A DNA stretch of 64,000 nucleotides, taken from contig NC_009485.1 of NCBI RefSeq assembly GCF_000015165.1, positions 3,264,001 to 3,328,000 of the forward strand, read 5' to 3'. Positions 1 to 8,952 of this stretch are shown one piece after another (the stretch's first letter is position 1; each line of letters starts with the position of its first letter). This DNA comes from Bradyrhizobium sp. BTAi1 (GTDB taxonomy: Bacteria > Pseudomonadota > Alphaproteobacteria > Rhizobiales > Xanthobacteraceae). The notes under the pieces were generated by a model that made no database searches, was not told the origin of the DNA, and saw only the letters and a list, made by a program, of their open reading frames with translations. The position numbers and the translations under genes were made by a program.

Positions 1-324
1 GGGGAAGCCCATGCGGTCAAGCACGCCGGGGCCGAAATTCTCGACCAGCACGTCGCACTTCTTGATCAGCTCGGTCAGAACCTCCTTGCCCTTGGGGTTC
101 TTGGTGTCGAGCGTGATCGACCGCTTGTTGTGGTTCAGCATCGTGAAATACAGGCTGTCCACGTTGGGAATGTCCTGCAGCTGGCCGCGGGTGATGTCAC
201 CCACGCCCGGCCGCTCGACCTTGATCACGTCGGCGCCGAACCAGGCCAGCAGCTGGGTGCAGGTCGGTCCGGACTGGACGTGGGTGAAGTCGAGAATGCG
301 AACGCCCTCGAGCGCCTTGGTCAT
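1..324 (-). CDS. frc: Formyl-CoA:oxalate CoA-transferase, N-terminal part (cut by window edge)
   Basis: The first 108 residues of a class III CoA-transferase are visible, starting [20 protein letters not shown] and including the family signature around ADVIKVERP and the VLVENFGPG stretch. In this family the enzyme moves CoA from formyl-CoA to oxalate, making oxalyl-CoA for the next gene, oxc. The catalytic Asp of the family lies beyond the window edge. The ATG has a GGAG ribosome site nine bases upstream. It lies 65 bp downstream of oxc on the same strand, so the two are probably cotranscribed. The formyl-CoA assignment leans on this pairing, because class III transferases look alike near the N-terminus. 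Confidence 0.9.
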
Positions 325-389
325 GTGTTGCTCTCCGTAACGATTGGTCATCCCGCATCTCGCGGGCAGGTGATGTCTTGCGGGTGGCC

Positions 390-2120
390 TTACTTCTTCT
401 TGGTCAGCGCGCTCTGCGGATTGAGGTTGCCGATGCGGCCGCTCTCGGATCCGGCTGCGGGATCGATCACGGCGTTGATCAAGGTCGGCTTGCCGGAATC
501 CATCGCTTCGTTGACGGCGCGCTTCAGCTCGTCCGGGGACGTGGCGTTGACACCGACGCCGCCGAAGGCCTCCATCATCTTGTCATAGCGCGCGCCCTTG
601 ACGAACACGGTGGTCGCCGGATCGGTGCCCGCCGAATTCTGATCGGTGCCGCGATAGATGCCGTCATTGTTGAAGATGACGACGCAGATCGGCAGATTGT
701 AGCGGCAGATGGTCTCGACTTCCATGCCGGAGAAGCCGAAGGCGCTGTCGCCCTCGATCGCCAGCACCGGCTTACCGGTCTCGACGGCCGCGGCGATCGC
801 CGAGCCCATGCCGATGCCCATCACGCCCCAGGTGCCGACGTCGAGCCGCTTGCGCGGCTGGTACATGTCGATGACGCCGCGGGCGAGATCGAGCGTATTG
901 GCGCCCTCGTTGACCAGGATCGCGTCGGGACGCTCCTTGATGATGGTGCGGAGCACGCCGAGCGCGCCGTGATAGTCCATCGGCGAGTTGTTGTTCATCA
1001 GCCGCGGCGCCATCTTGGCGACGTTGTCCTCGCGCTTCTTCTGCACCGACGAGGTCCACTCCGCCGGCGCCTTGGGCCAGTTGCTGCCCATCGCCTCGGA
1101 GAAGGCGGTGACGACAGAGCCGATGTCGCCGACCACGGGGGCGGCGATCTCGACGTTGGAGTCCATCTCCTTCGGCTCGATGTCGACCTGGATGAACTTC
1201 TTCGGCTGATCGCCCCAGCTCTTGCCCTTGCCGTGCGACAACAGCCAGTTGAGGCGGGCGCCGATCAGCAGGACGACGTCGGAGTCCTTCAGCACGGTCG
1301 AGCGCGCCGCGCCGGCGCATTGCGGATGCAGGTCGGGCAGCAGGCCCTTGGCCATGCTCATCGGCAGGAACGGCGCGCCGCTCTTCTCGACGAAGGTCTT
1401 GATGGCGTCGTCGGCCTGGGCGTAGGCCGCGCCCTTGCCGAGGATGATCAGCGGGCGTTTGGCATTCTTCAGCAGCTCAAGCGCGCGCTTGACGGAGTCG
1501 GGCGAGGGGATCTGCGCCGGCGCCGGATCGATCACCTTGACCAGCGAGGCTGCGCCGGCCTGCGCGTTCATGACCTGGCCGAACAGCTTCGCCGGCAGGT
1601 CGAGATAGACGCCGCCCGGACGGCCCGAGACCGCGGCGCGGATGGCGCGGGCGAAGCCGATGCCGATGTCCTGGGCGTGCAGCACGCGGAACGCCGCCTT
1701 GCACAGCGGCTTGGCGATCGCGAGCTGATCCATCTCCTCATAGTCGCCCTGCTGCAGGTCGACGATCTCGCGCTCCGACGAGCCGGAGACCAGGATCATC
1801 GGGAAGCAGTTGGTCGTGGCATGCGCCAGCGCGGTCAGGCCGTTGAGGAAGCCGGGGGCTGACACGGTGAGGCAGACGCCGGGCTTCTTGGTCAAGAAGC
1901 CGGCGATCGCCGCGGCATAGCCGGCGTTCTGCTCGTGACGGAAGGAGAGCACGCGAATGCCTTCAGCCTGCGCCATGCGACCGAGATCGGTGATCGGAAT
2001 CCCCGGCACGTTGTAGATCGTGTCGATGCCGTTCAGCTTCATCGCGTCGATGACGAGATGGAAGCCGTCGGTGAGCTCCTCGTGGGTCTCCGCCTCAATC
2101 TTAACAGCAGTCTGCGCCAT
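390..2120 (-). CDS. oxc: Oxalyl-CoA decarboxylase
   Basis: This 576-residue protein is a thiamine-diphosphate enzyme converting oxalyl-CoA to formyl-CoA and CO2 in the cytoplasm. The N-terminal TPP-binding domain carries the catalytic-Glu region ([14 protein letters not shown], then [12 protein letters not shown]). A central nucleotide-binding-like domain follows. The C-terminal TPP domain has the GDS...NN motif ([11 protein letters not shown] then VIFNND, around residues 459-486). Length matches the family. The start at 2120 is chosen because a GGGAGAG site precedes it and the protein then begins [20 protein letters not shown]; the frame stays open upstream but that part looks noncoding. Downstream lies frc, upstream the GntR regulator (61 bp away), forming an oxalate-catabolism transcription unit. 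Confidence 0.95.
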
Positions 2121-2181
2121 GCGCCTCTCTCCCTGGTCGTGTAGCGAAGGCGCATTCCGCGTCTTCTTCTGATTGAACCTG

Positions 2182-2913
2182 TCAGCTAAACAATTCCTGG
2201 CCGTGCGTCTCGACGTAGGTCGCAAGGCCAAGCGTATGATCGCGAGCCCGCTTCTCGGCGAGCTCGGTGTTGCGTTCCTCCAGCGCCTCGATGATCGCGA
2301 GATGCTCGGGCAGGGACGCTGCGATTCGGTCGGTGCGGCCGATCGTGAGCTGGCGGTAGCCGCGCACATGGAGCAGAATGTCGTTGGTCATGTCGACCAG
2401 GACCGGCGATTCCGACAGCGAGATCAGCGCCTGATGAAACGCGATGTTCGCCTTGGAATATTCCTCGATGTGCTCCTGCGGCGGACGGTCCTTGCCGAAA
2501 TCCTTGAAATAGTCGCGCAGCGCCGTGATGTCCTTTTTGCGCGCGATCGTCGTGATCAGGCGTGCGGCCATGCTCTCCAGCGCCGCCCAGGCGCGGATCA
2601 TGTCGACGATCTCGGTCTTGGTCCGGCGCACCACGACGATGCCACGGCGCGGCACGGTCTTCACGAAGCCGTCCTGTTCGAGCATAGCAATGGCTTCACG
2701 GATCGGCGTGCGGCTGACACCGAGGCGCTCGGACAGAGCGCGCTCGTCGAGCATCACGGGCTCGGGCGAGGCGTAGATGTCCATCTTGAGAATGGCTTCC
2801 TTCAAGGCCTCATAGGCCTTGTTCTTGAAGCTCGTCTCCGGCGCGATGCGAGCGATCGCGATGTCGGCCTCGGCCATGATGGGCAATGCCTTGTTCGTTT
2901 TCTCTGTAGACAA
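2182..2913 (-). CDS. GntR/FadR-family transcriptional regulator, probable regulator of the oxalate genes
   Basis: This is a 243-residue FCD-type GntR regulator. The N-terminal winged helix-turn-helix is clear (LSERLGVSRTPIREAIAMLE, then DGFVKTVPRRGIVVV). The C-terminal FCD ligand-binding domain contains ESMAARLI, the HQALISLSES stretch and a late SLPEHLAIIEAL His-containing helix. I place the start at TTG 2913 because AGGAGAGGAG lies seven bases upstream; ATG at 2877 would give 231 residues without a good ribosome site. It is read with oxc and frc and divergent from the acyl-CoA synthetase. The shared upstream region carries two copies of a dyad that is its most likely operator. The effector is unknown; an oxalate-pathway acyl-CoA or acid is a guess from context. 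Confidence 0.85.
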   Translation of the reverse strand: MSTEKTNKALPIMAEADIAIARIAPETSFKNKAYEALKEAILKMDIYASPEPVMLDERALSERLGVSRTPIREAIAMLEQDGFVKTVPRRGIVVVRRTKTEIVDMIRAWAALESMAARLITTIARKKDITALRDYFKDFGKDRPPQEHIEEYSKANIAFHQALISLSESPVLVDMTNDILLHVRGYRQLTIGRTDRIAASLPEHLAIIEALEERNTELAEKRARDHTLGLATYVETHGQELFS

Positions 2914-2970
2914 GACCGATCTCCTCTCCTTGGGAGATGTCTGTGTACAGCATTTTGCGTCCAATATTTT

Positions 2971-2987
2971 TGGCATGCCAGATGCCA
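2971..2987. promoter_or_regulatory. Probable GntR operator, copy 1
   Basis: The sequence TGGCATGCCAGATGCCA has inverted arms TGGCAT/ATGCCA separated by five bases, and its first ten bases are themselves a perfect palindrome of the TGGNNNNCCA type usual for FadR-like regulators. It sits about 58 bp upstream of the regulator start. A TTGACA reading on the minus strand (2991-2996) lies directly beside it, so binding could control the regulator-oxc-frc unit. Assignment to the adjacent regulator is inferred from position. Confidence 0.6.
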
Positions 2988-3052
2988 GACTGTCAAGGCG
3001 ACCTATTTTTCCGCGTTTCCACATCTTCGACGCGCTTGACAAAGTTTGGTTC

Positions 3053-3069
3053 TGGCATACCAAATGCCA
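3053..3069. promoter_or_regulatory. Probable GntR operator, copy 2, overlapping the acyl-CoA synthetase promoter
   Basis: TGGCATACCAAATGCCA matches copy 1 at 15 of 17 positions, with identical arms and the same five-base spacing. The two centres are 82 bp apart. A plus-strand TTGACA (3036-3041) lies 11 bases upstream of this copy, so the dyad covers the expected -10 region (about 3058-3064). Binding here should block transcription of the acyl-CoA synthetase. Confidence 0.6.
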
Positions 3070-3101
3070 TAAACGACGACCAGTCCCCAGGAGGAAGCCC
3101 C

Positions 3102-5243
3102 ATGTCTGACGCCATCCCTAACGCCAAGGCCACGATCAGAGACGTACTCGATCGGGTGAAGGCGGATAAACGCACCAGCCTCACCGCGCCCGAGGGCAAG
3201 CTGGTCTGCGACGCCTACGGCATTCCGGTGCCGAAGGAGGGATTGGCGAAGTCGGCGGCCGAGGCGGCCAGGATTGCCGGCGACATGGGCTTCCCGGTTG
3301 TCATGAAGATCGTCTCGCCGGACATTCTCCATAAGACCGAGGCGGGCGGCGTCATCGTAGGCGTCAAGACCGCCGACGATGCGCAGAAGGCCTACGAGAC
3401 CATTCTCGCGAATGCGAAGAAGTACAAGGCCGACGCCAAGATCGAAGGCATCCAGGTGCAGCAGATGCTGACCGGCGGCACCGAGGTGATCGTCGGCTCG
3501 ATCACCGACGGCTCGTTCGGCAAGCTGGTGGCCTTCGGCCTCGGCGGCGTGCTGGTCGAGGTGCTGAAGGACGTCACCTTCCGCCTCGCGCCCGCCACCA
3601 AGGAGGACGCGCTGTCGATGCTCGACGGCATCCAGGCCCACGAGATGCTGAAGGGCGTGCGCGGCGGCGACGCCGTCAGCCGCGAGGCGCTGTCGGACGT
3701 CATCGTCAAGGTGTCGCAGCTGGTCAGCGATTTCCCTGAGATCGTCGAGCTCGACCTCAACCCGGTGTTCGCCACCAAGAACGGCGCGATCGCTGCCGAC
3801 GTCCGCATCGTCGTCGATTTTGACTACAAGCCGCGCCCGGCGCCGCGCTCGAACGACGAAATCGTCACCGCGATGAACCGCATCATGAAGCCTCAGGCGG
3901 TCGCCGTGATCGGCGCCTCCGCCGAGGACGGCAAGATCGGCAACTCGGTGATGAAGAACCTGGTCAATGGCGGCTACAAGGGCGAGATCTATCCGATCCA
4001 CCCGAAGGCCTCCGAGATCCTCGGCTACAAGGCCTATAAGAGCGTCAAGGACGTGCCCGGGGTGATCGACACCGCGGTATTCGCGATTCCGGCCAAGTTC
4101 GTCGCCGCCGCGCTCGCCGAATGCGGCGAGAAGAAGATCCCCGGCGCGGTGCTGATCCCCTCGGGCTTTGCCGAAGCCGGCGCGCCGGAGCTGCAGGCCG
4201 AGATCGTCGAGGTCGGCAAGAAGTACAACATCCGCCTGATGGGGCCGAACATCTACGGCTTCTACTACACGCCGGCCAATCTCTGCGCGACGTTCTGCAC
4301 TGCCTATGACGTCAAGGGCCACGCCGCGCTGTCGTCGCAGTCGGGCGGCATCGGCATGGCGATCATCGGCTTCTCGCGCTCGGCCAAGATGGGCGTCTCG
4401 GCGATCGTCGGCCTCGGCAACAAGTCCGATATCGACGAGGACGATCTGCTCGCCTTCTTCGAGCAGGACCCCAACACCAACCTGATCGCGCAGCACTGCG
4501 AGGATCTCAAGGACGGCCGTGCGTTTGCGGAAGCCGCCAAGCGCGTCTCCAAGAAGAAGCCGGTCATCGTGCTCAAGGCCGGCCGCACCTCGGCTGGCGC
4601 CAAGGCCGCCTCGTCGCACACCGGCGCGCTCGCCGGCAACGACAAGATCTATGAGGACGTGCTGAAGCAGTCCGGCGTGATCCGCGCCCGCAGCCTGCGC
4701 CAGCTGCTCGAATTCGCCCGCGGCGTGCCGGTGCTGCCGACGCCCAAGGGCGAGAACGTCGTCATCATCACCGGTGCCGGCGGTTCGGGCGTGCTGCTGT
4801 CCGACGCCGTCGTCGACAACGGCCTGTCGCTGATGACGATGCCGGCGGACCTCGATGCCGCGTTCCGCAAGTTCATCCCGCCGTTCGGTGCCGCCGGCAA
4901 TCCGGTCGACATCACCGGCGGCGAGCCGCCGATCACTTACGTGAACACGGTCAAGCTTGGCCTGTCGGACGACCGCATCCACGCCCTGATCCTCGGCTAT
5001 TGGCACACGATCGTGACCCCGCCGATGGTGTTCGCGCGCAACATGGTCGAGGTGAAGAAGGAGATGGAGGCCAAGGGCTACGTCAAGCCGATCGTCGCCT
5101 CGCTCGCCGGCGACGTTGAGGTCGAGGAAGCCGCCGAATATCTCTACCAGAACGGCATCCCGGCCTACGCGTACTCCACCGAGCTGCCGGTCGAGGTGCT
5201 CGGCGCGAAGTACAAGTGGGCGCGCGGCGCGGGCCTGCTCTAA
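3102..5243 (+). CDS. NDP-forming acyl-CoA synthetase (acetate--CoA ligase family)
   Basis: This 713-residue protein fuses the alpha and beta modules of NDP-forming acyl-CoA synthetases. An ATP-grasp domain lies first (about residues 10-230, with GGTEVIVGSITDGSFGKLVA). A CoA-binding Rossmann domain follows (AVIGASAEDGKIGNSV, about 266-287), then succinyl-CoA-ligase-like domains (SQSGGIGMA) with the SSHTGALAGND segment near residue 503. The start at 3102 follows an AGGAGG site. It is divergent from the GntR-oxc-frc unit and shares its operators, so it probably makes or recovers a CoA thioester in oxalate or formate metabolism. The acid it uses cannot be read from sequence; acetate, formate or oxalate are all possible. 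Confidence 0.85.
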   Translation: MSDAIPNAKATIRDVLDRVKADKRTSLTAPEGKLVCDAYGIPVPKEGLAKSAAEAARIAGDMGFPVVMKIVSPDILHKTEAGGVIVGVKTADDAQKAYETILANAKKYKADAKIEGIQVQQMLTGGTEVIVGSITDGSFGKLVAFGLGGVLVEVLKDVTFRLAPATKEDALSMLDGIQAHEMLKGVRGGDAVSREALSDVIVKVSQLVSDFPEIVELDLNPVFATKNGAIAADVRIVVDFDYKPRPAPRSNDEIVTAMNRIMKPQAVAVIGASAEDGKIGNSVMKNLVNGGYKGEIYPIHPKASEILGYKAYKSVKDVPGVIDTAVFAIPAKFVAAALAECGEKKIPGAVLIPSGFAEAGAPELQAEIVEVGKKYNIRLMGPNIYGFYYTPANLCATFCTAYDVKGHAALSSQSGGIGMAIIGFSRSAKMGVSAIVGLGNKSDIDEDDLLAFFEQDPNTNLIAQHCEDLKDGRAFAEAAKRVSKKKPVIVLKAGRTSAGAKAASSHTGALAGNDKIYEDVLKQSGVIRARSLRQLLEFARGVPVLPTPKGENVVIITGAGGSGVLLSDAVVDNGLSLMTMPADLDAAFRKFIPPFGAAGNPVDITGGEPPITYVNTVKLGLSDDRIHALILGYWHTIVTPPMVFARNMVEVKKEMEAKGYVKPIVASLAGDVEVEEAAEYLYQNGIPAYAYSTELPVEVLGAKYKWARGAGLL

Positions 5244-5271
5244 GGGCGCGATAAGCGAACGATTGCCAATG

Positions 5272-5302
5272 ACGCCGCTCCGGGAAACCGGGGCGGCGTT
5301 TT
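5272..5302 (+). terminator. Rho-independent terminator after the acyl-CoA synthetase
   Basis: A 12-bp stem (ACGCCGCTCCGG with CCGGGGCGGCGT, one G-T pair) closes a GAAA loop and runs into TTTT. It lies 28 bp past the stop codon and may serve the convergent MFS gene as well. Confidence 0.75.
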
Positions 5303-5323
5303 CGTGTGCGCAGGTGAATTTGG

Positions 5324-6661
5324 TCACTCCCGCATCGCCGCGTGCTCGCCTGAGGGCGCGCGCTCGAGCGCCGTGTCGTGGCCGATACCAAGCACGATCC
5401 CCATCGCGACGATGCCGAGCCCGGCGAGCAGCAACAGGCCGTCGGTATAACTGCCCGTCTGGTCCCTGAGCCACCCCATCGCGAACGGGCCGGCGAAGCC
5501 AGCGAGGTTGCCGATCGAGTTGACGACGGCGATTCCGGCGGCCGCCGCTGCACCCGACAGGAAGGCGGTCGGCAACGTCCAGAACACCGGAAGGCAGGCG
5601 AAGATGCCGAATCCTGCAATACAGAAGGCGACCATATTCAAGCTCGGATCGGCGACCAGCACGGCCAGGACGAGGCCGCCCGACGCGACCAATAACGGGA
5701 TGGCCGCATGATAGGTGCGCTCCGCAGCCCGGTCCGAGCGCCGGCCCCACCAGACCATGCCGATGACGCCGACGAGGTAGGGCGCCGCCGACACGAGAGT
5801 CGTCAGGAAGGTGTTGAGGCCGAATGCCTTGACGATCTGCGGCAGGAAGAAGCTGAGGCCGTAATTGGTCGCGACCGCGCCAAAATAAATCAGGCTGAGG
5901 CTGATCACGCGCCGGTCGAACAGGACCTCGGAGACCGTGTAGGTCCGGGCCGCCTCGCGCTGGCGCCGCTCGACCAGGAGCCGGCGACTGAGCCATTCCT
6001 GCTCATCGCGCGCCAGCCAGCCGGCGTCCTCGGGGCGGTCTGTCAGATAGAAGAACACGACGACGGCCAGGATCACTGCCGGGATCGCCTCGATGAGAAA
6101 CAGCCATTGCCATCCCGCAAGGCCGAAGCCGCCGTGCAGATACAGCAGGACGCCCGACACCGGGGCGCCGATCACGGTCGAAAGCGGAATCGCGGCCATG
6201 AAGTAGCCGACGATCCTGGCGCGATACTCGGCTGGAAACCAGAGGGTGAGATAGAAGATGATGCCCGGGAAGAAGCCGGCTTCTGCGGCACCGAGCAGGA
6301 CGCGCAGAACGTAGAAGGTGGTTTCATGGCCAAGCCCCGTCACCCGCGAGATCCAGGGAAGACAGGCCATCAATCCGGACAGGACGCCCCAGCTCAGCAT
6401 GATCCGCGCGATCCATCGGCGCGCACCGAACCGTTCCAGCAACAGGTTGGATGGGACTTCGAAGATGAAATAGGCAACGAAGAAGATGCCGGCACCGAAG
6501 CCGAACGCCGTCTGTGAGAGGCCGAGGTCCTGGTTCATGGTGAGTGCGGCGAACCCGACATTCACCCGGTCGAGATAGGCGACGAAATAGCAGATCACCA
6601 GGAACGGAACGAGGCGCGCGGTGATCTTGGCGATCGTCCTGACTTCGAGCTCATGCGACAT
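5324..6661 (-). CDS. MFS transporter, anion:cation symporter (phthalate permease-like) family
   Basis: This 445-residue inner-membrane protein has twelve hydrophobic segments in two blocks of six with a charged central loop (RDEQEWLSRRLLVERRQ). The N-terminus (YFVAYLDRVNVGFAAL) and the FEVPSNLLLERFGARRWIAR loop are typical of the anion:cation symporter family that imports carboxylates such as tartrate, glucarate or phthalate. It converges on the acyl-CoA synthetase and lies near the oxalate genes, so an organic-acid substrate is plausible, but no residue fixes it. The upstream 268 bp are shared with the divergent adenine deaminase gene. Confidence 0.9.
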   Translation of the reverse strand: MSHELEVRTIAKITARLVPFLVICYFVAYLDRVNVGFAALTMNQDLGLSQTAFGFGAGIFFVAYFIFEVPSNLLLERFGARRWIARIMLSWGVLSGLMACLPWISRVTGLGHETTFYVLRVLLGAAEAGFFPGIIFYLTLWFPAEYRARIVGYFMAAIPLSTVIGAPVSGVLLYLHGGFGLAGWQWLFLIEAIPAVILAVVVFFYLTDRPEDAGWLARDEQEWLSRRLLVERRQREAARTYTVSEVLFDRRVISLSLIYFGAVATNYGLSFFLPQIVKAFGLNTFLTTLVSAAPYLVGVIGMVWWGRRSDRAAERTYHAAIPLLVASGGLVLAVLVADPSLNMVAFCIAGFGIFACLPVFWTLPTAFLSGAAAAAGIAVVNSIGNLAGFAGPFAMGWLRDQTGSYTDGLLLLAGLGIVAMGIVLGIGHDTALERAPSGEHAAMRE

Positions 6662-6857
6662 CTGAATCGTCCGATATTGCCGGACAACTCATGGTTCTGG
6701 CGCGCGTTCCTGTGCGCGCGAACATCTTTGATGGCAGCGAGTGACGCGCCGCAATATCGACGAGAGTCCCGAGAACGGCGCGCTCCATCGAGCGCGGGCG
6801 GCGCCAGCGGTGCTCACCGAACCGCTGCTCAAGGGGTAAGCAGGCGCTTGACGGTAT

Positions 6858-6874
6858 TTGGACTTGCCGTCCAA
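6858..6874. promoter_or_regulatory. Dyad upstream of adenine deaminase
   Basis: A perfect inverted repeat TTGGAC-N5-GTCCAA lies 56 bp before the adenine deaminase start, just after a TTGACG hexamer at about 6848. It is the only clear dyad in this divergent intergenic region and could be an operator. The regulator is not known. Confidence 0.3.
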
Positions 6875-6929
6875 GACATCGCGCGCAACGATCGTGCCGG
6901 ATTGCCCCGACACGTTCAGCGAGCCTGCC

Positions 6930-8732
6930 ATGACCAAACTCACGCGCTTTTCCGTCGCTCCCCTGCACGCAATGACGCGCCGCTTGGCCGACGTCGCCTC
7001 GGGGCGTGTCGCGCCCGAGTTCGTCATCACCGGCGCGCGGGTGCTGTCGACCTATTCGGAGCGCATTCTCCCCAATCGTGAGCTCTGGATCACCGGAGGG
7101 CGGGTGGCCGCGGTGAAGCCGGCCGGCGCCCACAAGGCGCTCGGCGGCGGTTTTGCGATCTACGACGCCGCCGACGGCATCATCGCGCCGGGGCTGGTCG
7201 ATCCGCACATCCACATCGAGTCTTCGATGGTCACGGCCTGCGCCTATGCGGAAGCCGCGCTGCTCAACGGCACCACGACGATCTTCTGTGACAGCCACGA
7301 GATCGGCAACGTCATGGACGTCGCCGGCGTCGAGGCGATGCTGGAGGACGCGCGGCAGGCGCCGCTGTCGATCTTCCTGACCGTGCCTTCGACCGTGCCG
7401 GCGACCTCGGCGGCGCTGGAGACCGCGGGCGGCGACCTCACGCCGGACAAGATCGCCGACCTGTTCGACCGCTGGCCGGAGGCGGTGGCGCTCGGCGAGA
7501 AGATGGATTTCGTGCCGGTCTGCATGGGCGACGAGCGCAGCCATGCGATCCTGGCGGCGGCCCTGCAGCGCGGGCGCCCGGTGTCGGGCCACGTCTATGG
7601 CCGCGAGTTCGTCGCCGCCTATGCGGCGAGCGGAGTCACCGACACGCATGAGGCGATCGATCGCGACATCGCCGACGACCTGCTCGATGCCGGCGTCTGG
7701 ATCTTTCTGCGCGGCGGTCCGCCCACGACCCCGTGGCACAGCCTTCCGCAGGCGATCCGCACCATCACCGAGCTCGGCGCCTCGCACAAGCGCACGGCGG
7801 TCTGCACCGACGATCGTGATGCCGACGATCTCATGCTGTTCGGGCTCGACTGGGTGGTGCGCGAGGCCGTGAAGGCCGGAATGTCGCCGGAGCAGGCATG
7901 GTCGATGGGCTCGCTGCATGGCGCGACGCGTTTCGCCATGGACGGCGAGATCGGCGGCCTCGGCGGCGGCCGTCGCGCCGATCTGGTGCTGCTCGACGAC
8001 GGGTTGAAGCCGCAATCGACCTGGTATGGCGGCGAGCTCGTGGTCGAGAACGGAAAGATCACGCCGCGTCTCGATCAGGCGCTGTCGCAGCGCTATCAAT
8101 ATCCGAAGGCGGCCTATGCCACGGTGAAGCTGCCGGCGCAGGTCAAGCTGACGCCCGAGCTGCCGACCAAGGCGTGCACGGTCAATGCGATCAAGACGGC
8201 GCTGCCGGGCATCACCTTGATCCACGACAAGGTCGCGATCGCGCCGGCGAGCGACTGGCCGACGCTGTTCGCCCGCCACGGCCTCTGCTTCGTGGCGGTG
8301 ATCGAGCGGCACGGCAAGTCGGCCGGCAACGTCGCGCACGGGCTGTTGAAGGATTTCGGCCTGACGCGCGGCGCTGTCGCGTCCAGCGTCGGCCACGACA
8401 GCCACAACATCATCGTCGCCGGCACCAATGAGGCCGACATGCAGGTCGCGGTCGCCGCGATCGGCAGCCACCAAGGCGGCGTCTGCGTCGTCGCCGACGG
8501 CAAGGTGAGGGCGATGGTGCCGCTGCCGATCGCGGGACTTCTGTCCGACAAGCGCATCACCGAAGTGGCCGAGGAGGTGAAGCTGCTCAAGACCGAATGG
8601 GCCGCCGCCGGCTGCACCATTCCCTATATGGGCTTCAACCTGATCCCGCTGTCGGTGATCCCGGAGATCCGCATCACCGACAAGGGCCTTGTGCTGGTGC
8701 CGCAGATGGAGCTGACGCCGCTGTTCGAATGA
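6930..8732 (+). CDS. ade: Adenine deaminase
   Basis: This 600-residue amidohydrolase hydrolyses adenine to hypoxanthine and ammonia in purine salvage. The metal-binding signature GLVDPHIHIESS is present (H93, H95), followed by CDSHEIGNV and the GHVYGREF and CTDDRDADDL segments. The C-terminal adenine-deaminase domain contains VASSVGHDSHNIIVAGTNE. Length fits the AdeC-type family (about 570-600). I use ATG 6930, where the protein aligns with family N-termini; an upstream TTG would add 24 residues that do not look coding. It is divergent from the MFS gene and has no purine-related neighbour in view. Confidence 0.93.
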   Translation: MTKLTRFSVAPLHAMTRRLADVASGRVAPEFVITGARVLSTYSERILPNRELWITGGRVAAVKPAGAHKALGGGFAIYDAADGIIAPGLVDPHIHIESSMVTACAYAEAALLNGTTTIFCDSHEIGNVMDVAGVEAMLEDARQAPLSIFLTVPSTVPATSAALETAGGDLTPDKIADLFDRWPEAVALGEKMDFVPVCMGDERSHAILAAALQRGRPVSGHVYGREFVAAYAASGVTDTHEAIDRDIADDLLDAGVWIFLRGGPPTTPWHSLPQAIRTITELGASHKRTAVCTDDRDADDLMLFGLDWVVREAVKAGMSPEQAWSMGSLHGATRFAMDGEIGGLGGGRRADLVLLDDGLKPQSTWYGGELVVENGKITPRLDQALSQRYQYPKAAYATVKLPAQVKLTPELPTKACTVNAIKTALPGITLIHDKVAIAPASDWPTLFARHGLCFVAVIERHGKSAGNVAHGLLKDFGLTRGAVASSVGHDSHNIIVAGTNEADMQVAVAAIGSHQGGVCVVADGKVRAMVPLPIAGLLSDKRITEVAEEVKLLKTEWAAAGCTIPYMGFNLIPLSVIPEIRITDKGLVLVPQMELTPLFE

Positions 8733-8952
8733 GCCAAGGTCGGCCTCCGCGCATGGCGATCAAAGACCTTCACGGCCGCCGCAGCGCGCATGCGCCGGTC
8801 GGGCCGGATCGGCCTCGTGCGGAACGACCGCAGCGGCTTGGCGCGCGCTGACGGCCCGTGGCCGGGGGCACCAAAAAGAATATCCCCCCGCGTGTCGGGC
8901 TGGCTCACGGACAGTCGTCCTTGGGAGCGGACAACCGAGGACGGCGTAAGCG

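Noticed and set aside
3003..5996. A 997-codon minus-strand frame spanning the acyl-CoA synthetase
   Set aside because: It runs across a terminator and antisense to a conserved enzyme; no domain recognised.
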